Shown: positions 42,622 to 53,094, numbered from the stretch's first letter. The stretch: 64,000 bases of DNA from Cyanobium sp. WAJ14-Wanaka (GCF_024345375.1 NZ_JAGQAZ010000001.1:434001-498000), one strand, 5' to 3'. Notes: generated by a model from the letters alone, not told the origin. A program made the numbers and translations.

Positions 42622-43587
42622 TCAGTAGCGCAGGCTTAGGCGTCGAACGATCCACTGGGCCGCCACATTCACCACGAATGTGAGCAGCATCAGGATTAAG
42701 GCCGCATACATGAGCGCCGAAACCTGGATGCCATCCGCCTCCCCAAATTGGTTTGCAAGCATCGAGGCAATGGTGTTGCCAGGAGCCAGCAGCGAAATGT
42801 TGAAGCTGAGGGAATTGCCGATGATCATGGTCACGGCCATCGTTTCCCCCATGGCCCGGCCCAGGGAAAGCATCACCCCGCCAATAATTGCTGATATAGC
42901 CGCAGGCAGGATCACGTTGAAGATGGCCCCCCAACGGGTAGATCCGATCCCGTAGGCCCCCTGCCTCAGCTCAATCGGCACCTGGTTTAGGGCGTCACGG
43001 GATATGGCTGTGATTATTGGCAGCACCATCACCACCAAAATCAAAATCGCCGGCGCCATGCCCGGGCCCTGGGGGACCGTTGAAAAGAGTGGAGACCAAC
43101 CAAGCACGTTGTGGAGCATGTTCAGGACAGGCCTGATTGCGGGCTCCATCACGAAGATGGCCCAGAGCCCAAGCACCACCGATGGCAGGGCTGCCAGGAG
43201 TTCGACCATCAGGCCGATGGCCTCCCTGATGCGTGTGGGGACCAGGTCCTCGGTGATGAAGATCGCCGTGCCTACTCCCAGGGGCACTGCGATTACGAGG
43301 GCAAGTAATGACGAAACCAGGGTGCCGTAGATCGCCACTAGGGCGCCGTAGCGGTCGTTAACGGGGTCCCAGTCGGAGGTGGTCAGGAAATTGAGGCCAA
43401 ATTGGGCAATCGCTTCCCTTGCCTGGCCAAATACCGTTAGGAATATGCCTAAAAGCACCAGGGCAACGCCTGAGGCAAGGGCAAGGCTGAGTTGGCTGAA
43501 GCCAATGTCGACCAGTTTTTCACTGGGTGGGCGGCGACGCAGGGTGAACGCCTCGGCGTTCACGTCATTACTGAAATCCGGCTTCAT
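42622..43587 (-). CDS. pstC: Phosphate ABC transporter permease PstC
   Basis: The partner permease of PstA, 321 residues, about six helices. Recognisable parts: NFLTTSDWDPVNDRYGALVAIYGTLVSSLLALVIAVPLGVG in outline, ITEDLVPTRIREAIGLMVELLAALPSVVLGLWA in outline, and RDALNQVPIELRQGAYGIGSTRW, the coupling loop. First gene of the pstC-pstA-pstB operon; a candidate two-repeat Pho box lies about 95-112 bases upstream. Confidence 0.97.
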   Translation of the reverse strand: MKPDFSNDVNAEAFTLRRRPPSEKLVDIGFSQLSLALASGVALVLLGIFLTVFGQAREAIAQFGLNFLTTSDWDPVNDRYGALVAIYGTLVSSLLALVIAVPLGVGTAIFITEDLVPTRIREAIGLMVELLAALPSVVLGLWAIFVMEPAIRPVLNMLHNVLGWSPLFSTVPQGPGMAPAILILVVMVLPIITAISRDALNQVPIELRQGAYGIGSTRWGAIFNVILPAAISAIIGGVMLSLGRAMGETMAVTMIIGNSLSFNISLLAPGNTIASMLANQFGEADGIQVSALMYAALILMLLTFVVNVAAQWIVRRLSLRY

Positions 43588-43680
43588 GCAAGGGGATTTG
43601 GCTTCGGATTTGTTGGAGAGGGGCTGGGCTGGAGGCCACAGCTGACTCCATGAATTTACGAACCCCGTCGCCGGAGGCGC

Positions 43681-43699
43681 ATTAACCCGTGTTTAACGG
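43681..43699. promoter_or_regulatory. Candidate Pho box (two repeats)
   Basis: ATTAACCC GTG TTTAACGG lies in the 167 bp between pstC and dnaK. Two octamers close to the cyanobacterial Pho-box consensus (PyTTAAPyPyT/A) occur with the characteristic three-base spacer and 11-base period. Position about 95-112 bases upstream of the pstC ATG and about 56 bases upstream of dnaK. Usually three repeats are present; a third is not obvious. SphR/PhoB control of pstC would be expected on biological grounds. Confidence 0.45.
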
Positions 43700-43754
43700 C
43701 TGGGGACCGGTATTTTTAAGGATCAACAGCCTGTTTGATGGGGCGACGGCGTTC

Positions 43755-45911
43755 ATGGGTCGAATAGTTGGAATCGACCTGGGTACCACCAATTCAGTGG
43801 TGGCTGTCTTGGAGGGGGGGCGCCCCCAGGTAATTGCCAGTGCGGAGGGGGGGCGCACCACCCCATCCGTGGTGGGCTTCAGCCGTGACCAGGAACTGTT
43901 GGTCGGCCAATTGGCCCGCCGCCAGCTGGTGCTGAATCCCCGCAATACCTTCGCGAACCTCAAGCGCTACGTCGGTCGTCAGTGGGATGAACTCGAGGAC
44001 AGCAGCCTGGGGGTTCCCTACACGGTTCGGGCCAACGACCAGGGCAACGTGCGGGTGGTTTGCCCAATCACAGAAAGGGAATACGCCCCGGAGGAATTGG
44101 TGGCGAGCATCCTGCGAAAGCTTGTGGATGACGCCAGTACCTACCTGGGGGAGCCTGTGGAGGCTGCAGTTATTACCGTGCCGGCCTATTTCAACGATGC
44201 CCAGCGCCAGGCCACCCGCGATGCAGGCCGCCTGGCTGGCCTTGAGGTCGAACGCATTCTCAACGAACCCACTGCAGCAGCCCTGGCCTATGGCTTCGAT
44301 CGCAGCAGCGTTAAGCGGGTTCTGGTCTTCGACCTGGGCGGCGGAACCTTCGACGTCTCGGTGATGCGCATTGCCCAGGGCGTTTTTGATGTCAAGGCAA
44401 CCAGCGGCGACACCCAATTAGGTGGCAACGACTGGGACCGTCGCATCGTCGACTGGCTGGCCGATGCTTTTCAAAAGGAACACACCATTGATCTTCGCCG
44501 CGATCGCCAGGCCCTGCAGCGACTAACCGAAGCTGCCGAAAAGGCCAAGCAGGAGCTTTCTGGGGTGCAGAGCACACCCATCTCGCTCCCCTTTATTGGC
44601 ACCGGTCCCGACGGGCCTCTGCACATTGAAACCAGCTTGGAGCGGCGCACCTTTGAGGGCCTCTGCCCCGATCTCCTGGACCGGCTGCTTCGACCTGTGC
44701 AGAGGGCCCTCAGGGATTCAGGTTTTGCTGCCGAGGACATCGACGATGTGGTGTTGGTGGGGGGCGGTAGCCGGATGCCGATGGTTCAGGACATGGTCCG
44801 CACCCTGATACCCCTTGAGCCCTGCCAATCGGTCAATCCCGATGAGGTGGTGGCGATTGGCGCCGCCGTTCAGGCGGGGATCCTCACCGGCGAACTGCGG
44901 GATCTGATGCTCAACGACGTCACACCGCTGTCGCTGGGCCTCGAGACCATTGGTGGGGTGATGAAAGTGCTCATCCCCCGCAACACCCCAATTCCGGTGC
45001 GCAAAAGCGACCTGTTCAGCACCTCCGAGGCCAACCAAAACTCAGTCGAGGTCCATGTGCTCCAGGGTGAGCGCCAGATGAGAGATGGCAATAAATCCCT
45101 GGGTCGCTTCCGGCTATCGGGCATACCTCCGGCCCCCAGGGGCGTGCCCCAGGTGCAGGTTTCCTTCGATATCGATGCCAACGGTCTGCTGCAGGTATCG
45201 GCCACCGATCGCACCACCGGTCGCCAGCAGAGCGTCACGATCCAGGGGGGCTCAAACCTCAGCGAGGAGGAAATCGCCCAATTACTGGCGGAGGCTGAAC
45301 TGAAGGCCAGTGAGGATCGCCGCAAACGCCGTGAAATTGATCGACAAAACCGTGCCCAAACCCTGATTGCCCAGGCGGAAAGACGCCTTCGCGACGCCTC
45401 CCTGGAGTTGGGGCCCTATGGGGCTGAACGCCAGCAGCGCGCTGTGGAGTTGGCGGTGCGTGAGGTGCAGGATCTATTGGCAGTTACTGCTGGCAGAGCC
45501 ACTGGTGGTGATGAGGCTGCCGTGGCCGACCTGGAACTTGCCGTCAGCCAATTGCAGGAGGCCCTGTTTGGCTTAAATCGCAAGCTGCTCAATGAAAGAC
45601 GTTCCGAGCAAGGCCCCCTGCAGGGTTTGAAAAACACCCTCGGCTCCTTGAAGGATGAGTTGTTTTCCGATGACGACTTCGATGACTGGAATCGCGATGA
45701 CTGGAATCGGGACAGCTGGAATCGGGATGGCCTAAGCAGAGGCGCCAGTGACCCCTGGTCGCGCCCCCCATCAAGGCCCGAGCGCTATGAACAGGACAGA
45801 TATCAGCAGGACAGATTCCAGCCGGACAGGTACCAGGAGAGGAGTTATCCCGAAAAAAGGTTTGAGCGGCAGCAGCCTCGCCGCGAGGCCGATCCCTGGG
45901 GTGATGGTTGA
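43755..45911 (+). CDS. dnaK: Molecular chaperone DnaK (Hsp70), long-tailed DnaK3-like
   Basis: The 718-residue Hsp70 from ATG 43755 (GRIVGIDLGTTNSVVAVLEGG) has the full ATPase domain (VLVFDLGGGTFDVSVM; VLVGGGSRMPMVQ; IGAAVQAGILTG) and substrate domain (NDVTPLSLGLETIGGVM; QQSVTIQGGSNLSEEEI). The frame opens earlier, at 43689, but those residues are foreign. The C-terminus carries about 75 extra residues in Arg/Asp/Trp/Tyr-rich repeats instead of the usual acidic tail. It is coupled to dnaJ by a four-base overlap. A long tail and a dnaJ partner fit the cyanobacterial DnaK3 group, thought to be membrane-linked; this assignment is inference. Confidence 0.95.
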   Translation: MGRIVGIDLGTTNSVVAVLEGGRPQVIASAEGGRTTPSVVGFSRDQELLVGQLARRQLVLNPRNTFANLKRYVGRQWDELEDSSLGVPYTVRANDQGNVRVVCPITEREYAPEELVASILRKLVDDASTYLGEPVEAAVITVPAYFNDAQRQATRDAGRLAGLEVERILNEPTAAALAYGFDRSSVKRVLVFDLGGGTFDVSVMRIAQGVFDVKATSGDTQLGGNDWDRRIVDWLADAFQKEHTIDLRRDRQALQRLTEAAEKAKQELSGVQSTPISLPFIGTGPDGPLHIETSLERRTFEGLCPDLLDRLLRPVQRALRDSGFAAEDIDDVVLVGGGSRMPMVQDMVRTLIPLEPCQSVNPDEVVAIGAAVQAGILTGELRDLMLNDVTPLSLGLETIGGVMKVLIPRNTPIPVRKSDLFSTSEANQNSVEVHVLQGERQMRDGNKSLGRFRLSGIPPAPRGVPQVQVSFDIDANGLLQVSATDRTTGRQQSVTIQGGSNLSEEEIAQLLAEAELKASEDRRKRREIDRQNRAQTLIAQAERRLRDASLELGPYGAERQQRAVELAVREVQDLLAVTAGRATGGDEAAVADLELAVSQLQEALFGLNRKLLNERRSEQGPLQGLKNTLGSLKDELFSDDDFDDWNRDDWNRDSWNRDGLSRGASDPWSRPPSRPERYEQDRYQQDRFQPDRYQERSYPEKRFERQQPRREADPWGDG
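45684..45728 (+). repeat. Three tandem 15-bp repeats in the dnaK 3' end (DWNRD)
   Basis: Three copies of 15 bases read GACTGGAATCGCGAT, GACTGGAATCGGGAC and AGCTGGAATCGGGAT, in frame with dnaK, encoding DWNRD, DWNRD and SWNRD. The copies differ at a few positions, so they are not very recent. Confidence 0.85.
45783..45842 (+). repeat. Four tandem 15-bp repeats in the dnaK 3' end (RYxQD)
   Basis: Four degenerate 15-base units in frame encode RYEQD, RYQQD, RFQPD and RYQER. They share the five-residue period of the upstream DWNRD set but not its sequence, giving an alternating basic/acidic aromatic tail. Confidence 0.85.
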
Positions 45912-46834
45912 CGCCCGTGGTCCAGCAAGTTCCCGCAACTGAGGATTACTGGTCCGTTCTTGGCCTCAGGCCAGGTTCAGATGGCTCAAGCCTCAAGCGG
46001 GCTTTCCGCAACCAGGCGCGACGCTGGCACCCGGATCTCAATGGCAATGATCCCCGGGCTGAGGAGCAGTTCAAGCTGGTCAATGAGGCCTATGCCGTGC
46101 TTTCGGACCCGGCCAGGCGCGATGCCTGGGAAGCGGGGCTCAATTTTGATGAGGCAGGGCCGGAGGGGGGTGGCGATCCCTTTGCTAGGGGCTTTCCCGA
46201 TTTCGACGACTACCTAGACCAATTATTTGGCGAGCGGCGCCGCCGGACCCGGGAGCCGGAACAACAGGTCTACCCAGTTGATCCCCCCGGTGAGGTTTCC
46301 GCTTCCCCGCCACCACCACCGCCTGTCCAGGCCACCACTGACCTGGAAACCCTGGTGGAACTCAGCCCAGAGCAGGCCCTGCAGGGCGCAAGTCTTGAGA
46401 TTGAGCTCCAGGACGGTACGGCGGTTGAGGTGAAAACCCCTGCCATGGCCGGCGATGGTTGGCGCCTACGGCTGGCAGGGGTTACCCCCGGCGGTGGCGA
46501 CCATTTCCTGCACCTGCGGGTGTGCACTCCGGATGGCCTGCGGGTGGATGGCCTGCGGGTTCTGCTGAGCCTTGACCTGAGCCCCGCCGAGGCGGCCCTG
46601 GGTTGTGCCGTGGTGGTTCCCACGCTGAGGGGGCCAGTCAAACTGACGGTGCCAGCTGGATCCTCGAGTGGTCGGCTGCTGCGTTTGCGGGGGCGCGGCA
46701 TGGAATGGGGGGGGCAGCGGGGCGACCAATTGGTGGAGGTGCGCATCGTGGTTCCCGAGGAGCTGGGGGAGGCTGAAGCTGCCCTGTACCAGCGCCTCGG
46801 ACAGCTGGCCCGCGGGCCGGAGCATCGCCAGTGA
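45908..46834 (+). CDS. DnaJ-type co-chaperone (J domain plus C-terminal domain)
   Basis: The J domain occupies residues about 13-75: YWSVLGLRPGSDGSSLKRAFR and RWHPDLNGND, with the HPD that stimulates Hsp70 ATPase, then NEAYAVLSDPARRDAW. A Pro-rich linker (SASPPPPPPVQA) and a DnaJ C-terminal substrate-binding domain follow (LRVDGLRVLLSLDLSPAEAALGC; PTLRGPVKLTVPAGSSSGRLLRLRGRGM in outline). No zinc-finger is present, so it is a CbpA-type J protein of 308 residues. TTG start overlapping the dnaK stop (TTGA) makes translational coupling and a DnaK-DnaJ pair likely. Confidence 0.92.
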   Translation: MTPVVQQVPATEDYWSVLGLRPGSDGSSLKRAFRNQARRWHPDLNGNDPRAEEQFKLVNEAYAVLSDPARRDAWEAGLNFDEAGPEGGGDPFARGFPDFDDYLDQLFGERRRRTREPEQQVYPVDPPGEVSASPPPPPPVQATTDLETLVELSPEQALQGASLEIELQDGTAVEVKTPAMAGDGWRLRLAGVTPGGGDHFLHLRVCTPDGLRVDGLRVLLSLDLSPAEAALGCAVVVPTLRGPVKLTVPAGSSSGRLLRLRGRGMEWGGQRGDQLVEVRIVVPEELGEAEAALYQRLGQLARGPEHRQ

Positions 46835-46868
46835 GAGACTGGCAACTTCTGCCGTAGTAGTGCTCTCG

Positions 46869-47288
46869 ATGGCGGTATTTGTGCTTCTTTTCGACGCCGG
46901 CAGCGACCAGGAAGGCATCCACTCCCTTGAGCTAAACGGCCGCACCGTGGTGCTGTTGTTTGAGGAGAGGGACGACGCAGACCGCTACGCAGGGCTGCTG
47001 GAAGCCCAGGATTTTCCCGTGCCCACTGTTGAACCCCTTGACCGGGAGGAGATGGAGCTTTTCTGCAGTGAAGCCGGCTATGAGGCGCGCCTTGTAACTA
47101 AGGGTTTTCTGCCCGAAACGGCAGAGGATCGCCTGCTAATTGCCCCCCCCGAGCGAAATATGGATGTCGCCAAGTGGCAGGAGGAGAACCAATTACAGGA
47201 GACGAACCAAGCCCAGGAGCTGGATCGCCAGGGGGAACAGGATTCAGAACTGGAGGCCTTCCGTCGCAAGCTTGAGGGTTTGCTTTGA
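46869..47288 (+). CDS. DUF3110 domain-containing protein
   Basis: From ATG 46869 the 139-residue protein reads MAVFVLLFDAGSDQEGIHSL, then VVLLFEERDDADRYAGLLEAQDFP and CSEAGYEARLV, matching DUF3110, a cyanobacterial/plastid family of unknown function. The last 40 residues (KWQEENQLQETNQAQELDRQ...) are Gln/Glu-rich and probably coiled coil. Open frame upstream to 46668 lies inside dnaJ and is rejected. It is followed by murQ through a TTGA overlap, so it belongs to the dnaK-dnaJ-murQ run. Confidence 0.83.
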   Translation: MAVFVLLFDAGSDQEGIHSLELNGRTVVLLFEERDDADRYAGLLEAQDFPVPTVEPLDREEMELFCSEAGYEARLVTKGFLPETAEDRLLIAPPERNMDVAKWQEENQLQETNQAQELDRQGEQDSELEAFRRKLEGLL

Positions 47289-48189
47289 GCGAGATCAATA
47301 GGGGCCATCTGCTCACCGAGCAGGCCAATCCCGCCAGCGAAAACCTCTGCCAACTCTCTAGCCAGGAGCTCGTAGAGCTGTTCTGTGAAAACGAGCTGGA
47401 ACCCCAGCGGGCCCTGGCGGCGGCGGCGGCACCCCTGGCTGCAGCGGTGGAGGCCATTTCTGCCCGGCTGGCCTCGGGAGGAAGGCTGTTTTATTTGGGT
47501 GCCGGCACCTCCGGGCGCCTCGGCGTGCTGGATGCGGCCGAATGCCCGCCCACCTTTTGCACCCCACCGGAGCTGGTGCAGGGGGTCCTGGCCGGGGGCG
47601 CAGCTGCCCTGCTGCGTAGTTCGGAGGGCCTGGAGGATATCGAGGCGGCCGGCCGAGATGATTTGCTGGCTAGGGGGTTTGGGCCTGGGGACTGCCTGGT
47701 GGGCATAGCGGCTGGAGGCACCACCCCCTACGTGCTGGGTGGTCTGAGCCATGCAAAGGCCATCGGCGCCCTGGCCATTGCCATGGCCTGCGTTCCCAGG
47801 GATCAGGTGGCCATGCCCTCAGACATCGACATACGCCTACTTACCGGGCCCGAATTGCTGGCCGGATCCACCCGCCTTAAGGCTGGTACGGCAACAAAAA
47901 TGGCCCTTAACCTGATCTCCACCTCAGTGATGGTGCGGCTGGGCAAGGTCCATGGCAACCGGATGGTGGATGTGGCGGTGACCAATGCCAAGCTCGAGGA
48001 TCGGGCCCTGCGCATTCTCAGTGATCTTTCCGGGGTTGATCGGATTGAGGGGCGCCAGCTGCTCGAGCAAAGCTCCGGTTCGGTCAAATTGGCCCTGGTG
48101 ATTGCCCTTACGGGCCTAGATGCTCAGCAGGCCCAGAAGCACCTAGATCGCCATGGCCCCAGCCTGCGCAAGGTGCTGCAGGCCCCAAC

Positions 48190-48211
<22 letters not shown>
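47285..48211 (+). CDS. murQ: N-acetylmuramic acid 6-phosphate etherase
   Basis: MurQ cleaves the lactyl ether of MurNAc-6-P to give GlcNAc-6-P, a step in recycling peptidoglycan. The 308-residue protein contains the SIS domain: RLFYLGAGTSGRLGVLDAAECPPTF, LVGIAAGGTTPYVLGGL, LTGPELLAGSTRLKAGTATKMALNLISTS in outline, and MVDVAVTNAKLEDRALRI. TTG start overlaps the DUF3110 stop. Convergent with mtnP, overlapping 22 bp. Peptidoglycan recycling here fits with the amidase and lysozyme-like genes at 55-57 kb. Confidence 0.95.
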
Positions 48212-49110
<899 letters not shown>

Positions 49111-49194
49111 ACGCGCTACTGCCCTATCCAATGCCCCATTTAAGAACTCAGACCGCCACGGCCGCATAAAATTGGCGTTTAAGGCCCGCCTTCG

Positions 49195-49635
49195 ATGACC
49201 AAAGCTTTGATGGAAACAGATGCCGGCAGCATCTCAATCGAGTTGTTTGAGGCCGAGGCCCCCGGCACCGTTGCCAATTTTGTGAAATTGGCCGAATCCG
49301 GCTTTTACGACGGTCTGGCCTTCCACCGGGTTATCGACGGTTTCATGGCCCAGGGCGGCTGCCCAAATAGCCGCGATGGCTCCGGTGGCATGGCAGGTAC
49401 CGGTGGCCCTGGCTACACGATTAATTGTGAGATCAATTCCAACAAGCACCAGGCCGGCAGTTTGTCGATGGCCCACGCCGGCAAAAACACCGGCGGCTCC
49501 CAGTTCTTCCTGTGCCATGGCGCCCAACCCCACCTCGATGGGGTCCACACGGTGTTTGGTCAGACTGGAGACCTAGAGGTGGTTCTTGCCATCAAGAAGG
49601 GCACCAAGATCAATAAATTGACTATTCAGAAGTAG
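49195..49635 (+). CDS. Peptidyl-prolyl cis-trans isomerase, cyclophilin type
   Basis: A 146-residue cytoplasmic cyclophilin: [26 protein letters not shown], where FHRVI and the arginine form the active site, then [21 protein letters not shown] and [11 protein letters not shown]. No signal peptide. It accelerates proline isomerisation in folding. ATG 49195; convergent with ribBA, overlapping 14 bases. Confidence 0.95.
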   Translation: MTKALMETDAGSISIELFEAEAPGTVANFVKLAESGFYDGLAFHRVIDGFMAQGGCPNSRDGSGGMAGTGGPGYTINCEINSNKHQAGSLSMAHAGKNTGGSQFFLCHGAQPHLDGVHTVFGQTGDLEVVLAIKKGTKINKLTIQK

Positions 49636-51292
49636 CGCTCCAGCGCACAAAGGCCCCCGGCTCCATTTGGAGCTCGGGGGATTCTTTTGCAGACCACTCC
49701 GCCAGGCCCCGCTGATCAGGTTCCAGGGAAACACTGGGATGGCTACTCCTTTGCCGGTCTGGAGTGAGTAGCAGGCTCAGTTGCTCCGTTTCGGGCCAGG
49801 CGGCCATGGCCTTCAGCATTTCCCGCAATAGGTCCAGCAGCTGGCTGGGTTCCTGGTTTGCCCCAGGATTGAGCAGAAGGGCCAGGCCAGGTTGGTTCAG
49901 TAGGGCCAGCAACCTGGGATGCTCCTCCCTTTCCAGGTCAAATCCCTTGGCACTGGCAGTTGCTATCAACTGGTCGATGCGGCCTGCGATGGTTAATCCA
50001 TCAGCCTTCCCTTGCCAGGCCACAACCGCATTGGGGCCATCCATAAGGTGCCCCAGTTTGGTGCGTTTGGTCTGCAGATAATCGGCGTTGTGTTGGCCGG
50101 GATTCATCACCAGGGGTACCCGGTCTTCAACCTGAAGGCCGTAACCGCCAAGGCCCGCAATCTTGCGGGGGTTGTTGGTGATCAGGTGGAGCCTGTGGAC
50201 ACCTAGATCACTGAGGATTTGGGCCCCCACCCCGTAATTGCGCAGATCGGCGGCAAAACCCAAGCGCTCGTTGGCCTCCACCGTGTCCAGGCCAGTGTCT
50301 TGAAGGGAGTAGGCCTTGAGCTTGTTGATCAGGCCAATGCCCCGACCCTCCTGGCGCAAATAGACCACCACCCCCTCTCCCGCTGTCTCCACCATCTTCA
50401 GGGCAGCCTCCAGTTGGGGACGGCAATCACAGCGCAGGGAACCGAAGGCATCGCCCGTGAGGCATTCGGAATGGACCCTCACCAGCACAGGGCCAGTGGC
50501 CTTTTCGGGGTGGCCCTTGACGATGGCGATGTGCTCACTGCCATCCAACTCATTGCGGTAGCCAATGGCGCGAAAGCTGCCGAAGGCGCTGGGTAGCTCC
50601 GCCTCCGCCTGGCGGCGCACAAACCGCTCCGTATCAAGCCGGTAGCTGATTAGGTCGGCAATGTTGATCAGCCTTAGGCCATGGCGCCTGGCGTACTCCC
50701 CTAGTTGGGGCAGCCTGGCCATCGAGCCATCGGCGTTTTGGATCTCACAGATCACCCCCGCTGGATAGAGCCCGGCGAGTTGGGCCAGATCAACCGCCGC
50801 CTCGGTATGGCCTGCCCGTTTGAGCACCCCGCCCTGCTTGGCCCGCAGGGGGAAAATGTGGCCTGGCCGCCGTAGGTCGGCAGGCCGGGTGTGGGGGTGG
50901 ATTGCCACTTGGATGGTGCGGGCCCGATCCTCGGCTGAAATGCCTGTGGTAACTCCGTTTTCGGGGCCCGCATCCACGCTCACGGTGAAGGCGGTCTGGT
51001 TGCTGTCGGTGTTGCGATCCACCATTAGGGGCAGATCCAGGGCATCAAGCCGCTCCCCCTCCATGGCCAGGCAGATCAGGCCCCTGGCCTCTGTCGCCAT
51101 GAAGTTGATCTGTTCTGGGGTGGCGAACTGGGCTGCGCAGATCAGGTCGCCTTCGTTTTCCCGGTTTTCGTCATCCACCACCACGATCGATTCGCCATTG
51201 CGAATTGCGGCAAGGGCATCGGCAATGGAATCAAAAGCAATGGCCTGGTCGATCGCTGCTACTGCTGGGGAACTGGGGCTTGGACTTGTCAA
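49622..51292 (-). CDS. ribBA: Bifunctional 3,4-dihydroxy-2-butanone-4-phosphate synthase / GTP cyclohydrolase II
   Basis: Catalyses both entry reactions of riboflavin synthesis. The N-terminal DHBP synthase domain shows [29 protein letters not shown] and [16 protein letters not shown]; the C-terminal GTP cyclohydrolase II domain has [20 protein letters not shown], with the zinc cysteines, and [12 protein letters not shown] further 120-odd residues follow, as in other cyanobacterial RibBA. The frame extends to 51454 but would run into argC, so TTG 51292 (556 residues) is preferred. Confidence 0.95.
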   Translation of the reverse strand: MTSPSPSSPAVAAIDQAIAFDSIADALAAIRNGESIVVVDDENRENEGDLICAAQFATPEQINFMATEARGLICLAMEGERLDALDLPLMVDRNTDSNQTAFTVSVDAGPENGVTTGISAEDRARTIQVAIHPHTRPADLRRPGHIFPLRAKQGGVLKRAGHTEAAVDLAQLAGLYPAGVICEIQNADGSMARLPQLGEYARRHGLRLINIADLISYRLDTERFVRRQAEAELPSAFGSFRAIGYRNELDGSEHIAIVKGHPEKATGPVLVRVHSECLTGDAFGSLRCDCRPQLEAALKMVETAGEGVVVYLRQEGRGIGLINKLKAYSLQDTGLDTVEANERLGFAADLRNYGVGAQILSDLGVHRLHLITNNPRKIAGLGGYGLQVEDRVPLVMNPGQHNADYLQTKRTKLGHLMDGPNAVVAWQGKADGLTIAGRIDQLIATASAKGFDLEREEHPRLLALLNQPGLALLLNPGANQEPSQLLDLLREMLKAMAAWPETEQLSLLLTPDRQRSSHPSVSLEPDQRGLAEWSAKESPELQMEPGAFVRWSATSE

Positions 51293-51370
51293 AGGAAAGC
51301 CACTGGGCCCGGTGACCCCTGCGCAATCATCCTTTATAAAGCCCGGTAAGTTCGATTTAAGTTGCGGCCA

Positions 51371-52435
51371 ATGGCAAGCAAGCGCGTTGCGGTCATTGGC
51401 GCCAGCGGCTACGGAGGGCTCCAGACCCTGAGATTGCTGCACCAACACCCCCATTTGGAGGTGAGCTTCCTGGGGGGAGAACGGAGCAGTGGCAAGCGCT
51501 GGAGTGAGTTGGTGCCCTTCCTGCCCCTGCCTGGGGATCCCGTGGTGCAGAGCCCAGATCCAGCCGCCATTGCCGCTGCTGCTGATTTTGTTGTTCTCAG
51601 CCTTCCCAACGGGCTGGCGGCCCAGATGGTGCCGGCCCTATTGGAGAGGGGCCTGCGGGTGGTCGACCTCTCTGCCGACTACCGCTACCGCTCCCTCGAG
51701 CAGTGGAAGGAGGTCTATGCATCTGAGGCGCGGGAGGTGCCCCGCAGTGATGACCAGCTCTGTGGCCAGGCGGTGTATGGCTTGCCTGAGTGGCATGCCG
51801 AGGCCATCCGTGGCGCCAAGCTCGTGGCAGCCCCTGGCTGCTTTCCCACCGCCTCCCTCCTGGGCCTACTTCCCTTCCTCAAACAGGGCCTGATCGAGAG
51901 CCAGGGCATCGTGATTGATGCCAAAACCGGCGCCTCCGGCGGTGGCAGGGCGGCCAAGGAGCATTTGTTGTTGGCCGAGGCATCGGAGGCGGTGGCTCCC
52001 TACGGGGTGGTGGGTCACCGCCACACCAGCGAAATTGAACAGGCCGCCTCCCAGGCTGCGGGCCAGGCGATCCAGCTTCAATTCACACCCCACCTGATGC
52101 CGATGGTGCGGGGCCTGTTGGCCACGATCTACTGCCGGCTTAGGGACCCGGGCCTGCGGGCGGAGGATTGCCGGGTCCTGCTGGAGGCGGCCTACCGCCA
52201 TGCCCCCTGCGTTGAGGTGTTGCCCGTCGGTACCTACCCCTCCACCAAGTGGGTGCGTCAAACCAATCGGGCCCTGTTGTCGGTGCAGGTGGATGAACGC
52301 ACGGGCCAGCTGATCGTGATGGCGGCGATCGACAACCTGGTCAAGGGCCAGGCAGGCCAGGGGGTCCAGTGCCTAAACCTGATGGCGGGACTGGAGGCCA
52401 CCAGCGGCCTGCCGCTGCTGCCTTTTTACCCGTAG
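51371..52435 (+). CDS. argC: N-acetyl-gamma-glutamyl-phosphate reductase
   Basis: Reduces N-acetylglutamyl phosphate to the semialdehyde in arginine synthesis. The 354-residue protein has [18 protein letters not shown] (NADP site), [11 protein letters not shown], the catalytic cysteine in [16 protein letters not shown] and the late [20 protein letters not shown] 51371 is preferred to the TTG at 51362. Divergent from ribBA. Confidence 0.97.
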   Translation: MASKRVAVIGASGYGGLQTLRLLHQHPHLEVSFLGGERSSGKRWSELVPFLPLPGDPVVQSPDPAAIAAAADFVVLSLPNGLAAQMVPALLERGLRVVDLSADYRYRSLEQWKEVYASEAREVPRSDDQLCGQAVYGLPEWHAEAIRGAKLVAAPGCFPTASLLGLLPFLKQGLIESQGIVIDAKTGASGGGRAAKEHLLLAEASEAVAPYGVVGHRHTSEIEQAASQAAGQAIQLQFTPHLMPMVRGLLATIYCRLRDPGLRAEDCRVLLEAAYRHAPCVEVLPVGTYPSTKWVRQTNRALLSVQVDERTGQLIVMAAIDNLVKGQAGQGVQCLNLMAGLEATSGLPLLPFYP

Positions 52436-52443
52436 CCGCTTAC

Positions 52444-53094
52444 CTAGTACCCCAGCCGCTGGGCTGCCAGGGCCACAGCCAGGGGCAGGATTCGGTGTTC
52501 TTGGCTTTGGATTCTGGCGGTGAGGCTGGCCCTGTCATCCCCGGTATCCACTGGCACGGCAGCCTGAACAAGGATCTTGCCCGCATCAACCTCCTCACTC
52601 ACCAGGTGGGCGGTGCAGCCGCTGAGGGTTACGCCAGCCGCCAGGGCCTGGCCAACCGCATCCACCCCCCGGAAGCTTGGTAGGAGCGAGGGATGGATAT
52701 TGATAATTCGCTCTGGAAAGGCCCCTATCAGCACCGGCGTGACGATGCGCATCCAGCCAGCCATCACCACCAGATCCACGGCAGCTGCTTTGAAGGCGTC
52801 AATCAGGGCCCTGTCTACGGATTCGCGATTTGAATGGAGCCGGTGATCCACCACCTGGTTGGCCATACCCAGCTCCAGGGCCCGTTGCTGGGCTCCGCAG
52901 CCCCCGTTGTTGACCACCAATAGATCGATGCTGGCCCAGCCCCCGGCGCAGGATTCAACAAGGGCTTGAAAGTTGCTACCCGCCCCCGAGGCCATTACGC
53001 CTAGTCGAGGTTTGCGGCTGAGCAGGGGCCATTCCTGTGGCAACGGCCACTGGACGCAGGCACCATCATCGCTAGGGTCTGAAAAAGCGGGCAT
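52444..53094 (-). CDS. purN: Phosphoribosylglycinamide formyltransferase
   Basis: Transfers a formyl group from 10-formyl-THF to GAR in purine synthesis. Visible: LGVMASGAGSNFQALVE, the HN-containing LLVVNNGGCGAQQRA, VVMAGWMRIVTPVLI and RIINIHPSLLPSFRGVDAVGQALA in outline, including the catalytic Asn/His/Asp region. The frame extends to 53385 but lies over the start of ycf35; ATG 53094 gives 216 residues, the usual length. Confidence 0.95.
   Translation of the reverse strand: MPAFSDPSDDGACVQWPLPQEWPLLSRKPRLGVMASGAGSNFQALVESCAGGWASIDLLVVNNGGCGAQQRALELGMANQVVDHRLHSNRESVDRALIDAFKAAAVDLVVMAGWMRIVTPVLIGAFPERIINIHPSLLPSFRGVDAVGQALAAGVTLSGCTAHLVSEEVDAGKILVQAAVPVDTGDDRASLTARIQSQEHRILPLAVALAAQRLGY

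Noticed and set aside
43689-43754. An extended N-terminus of dnaK (22 extra residues).
   Set aside because: Hsp70 proteins start immediately before the GIDLGTTNS motif, and this extension would cover the Pho-box-like repeats and leave no leader.
45708-45842. The dnaK repeats as a mobile element or satellite.
   Set aside because: They are in frame, short and limited to the gene tail, so they are coding repeats.
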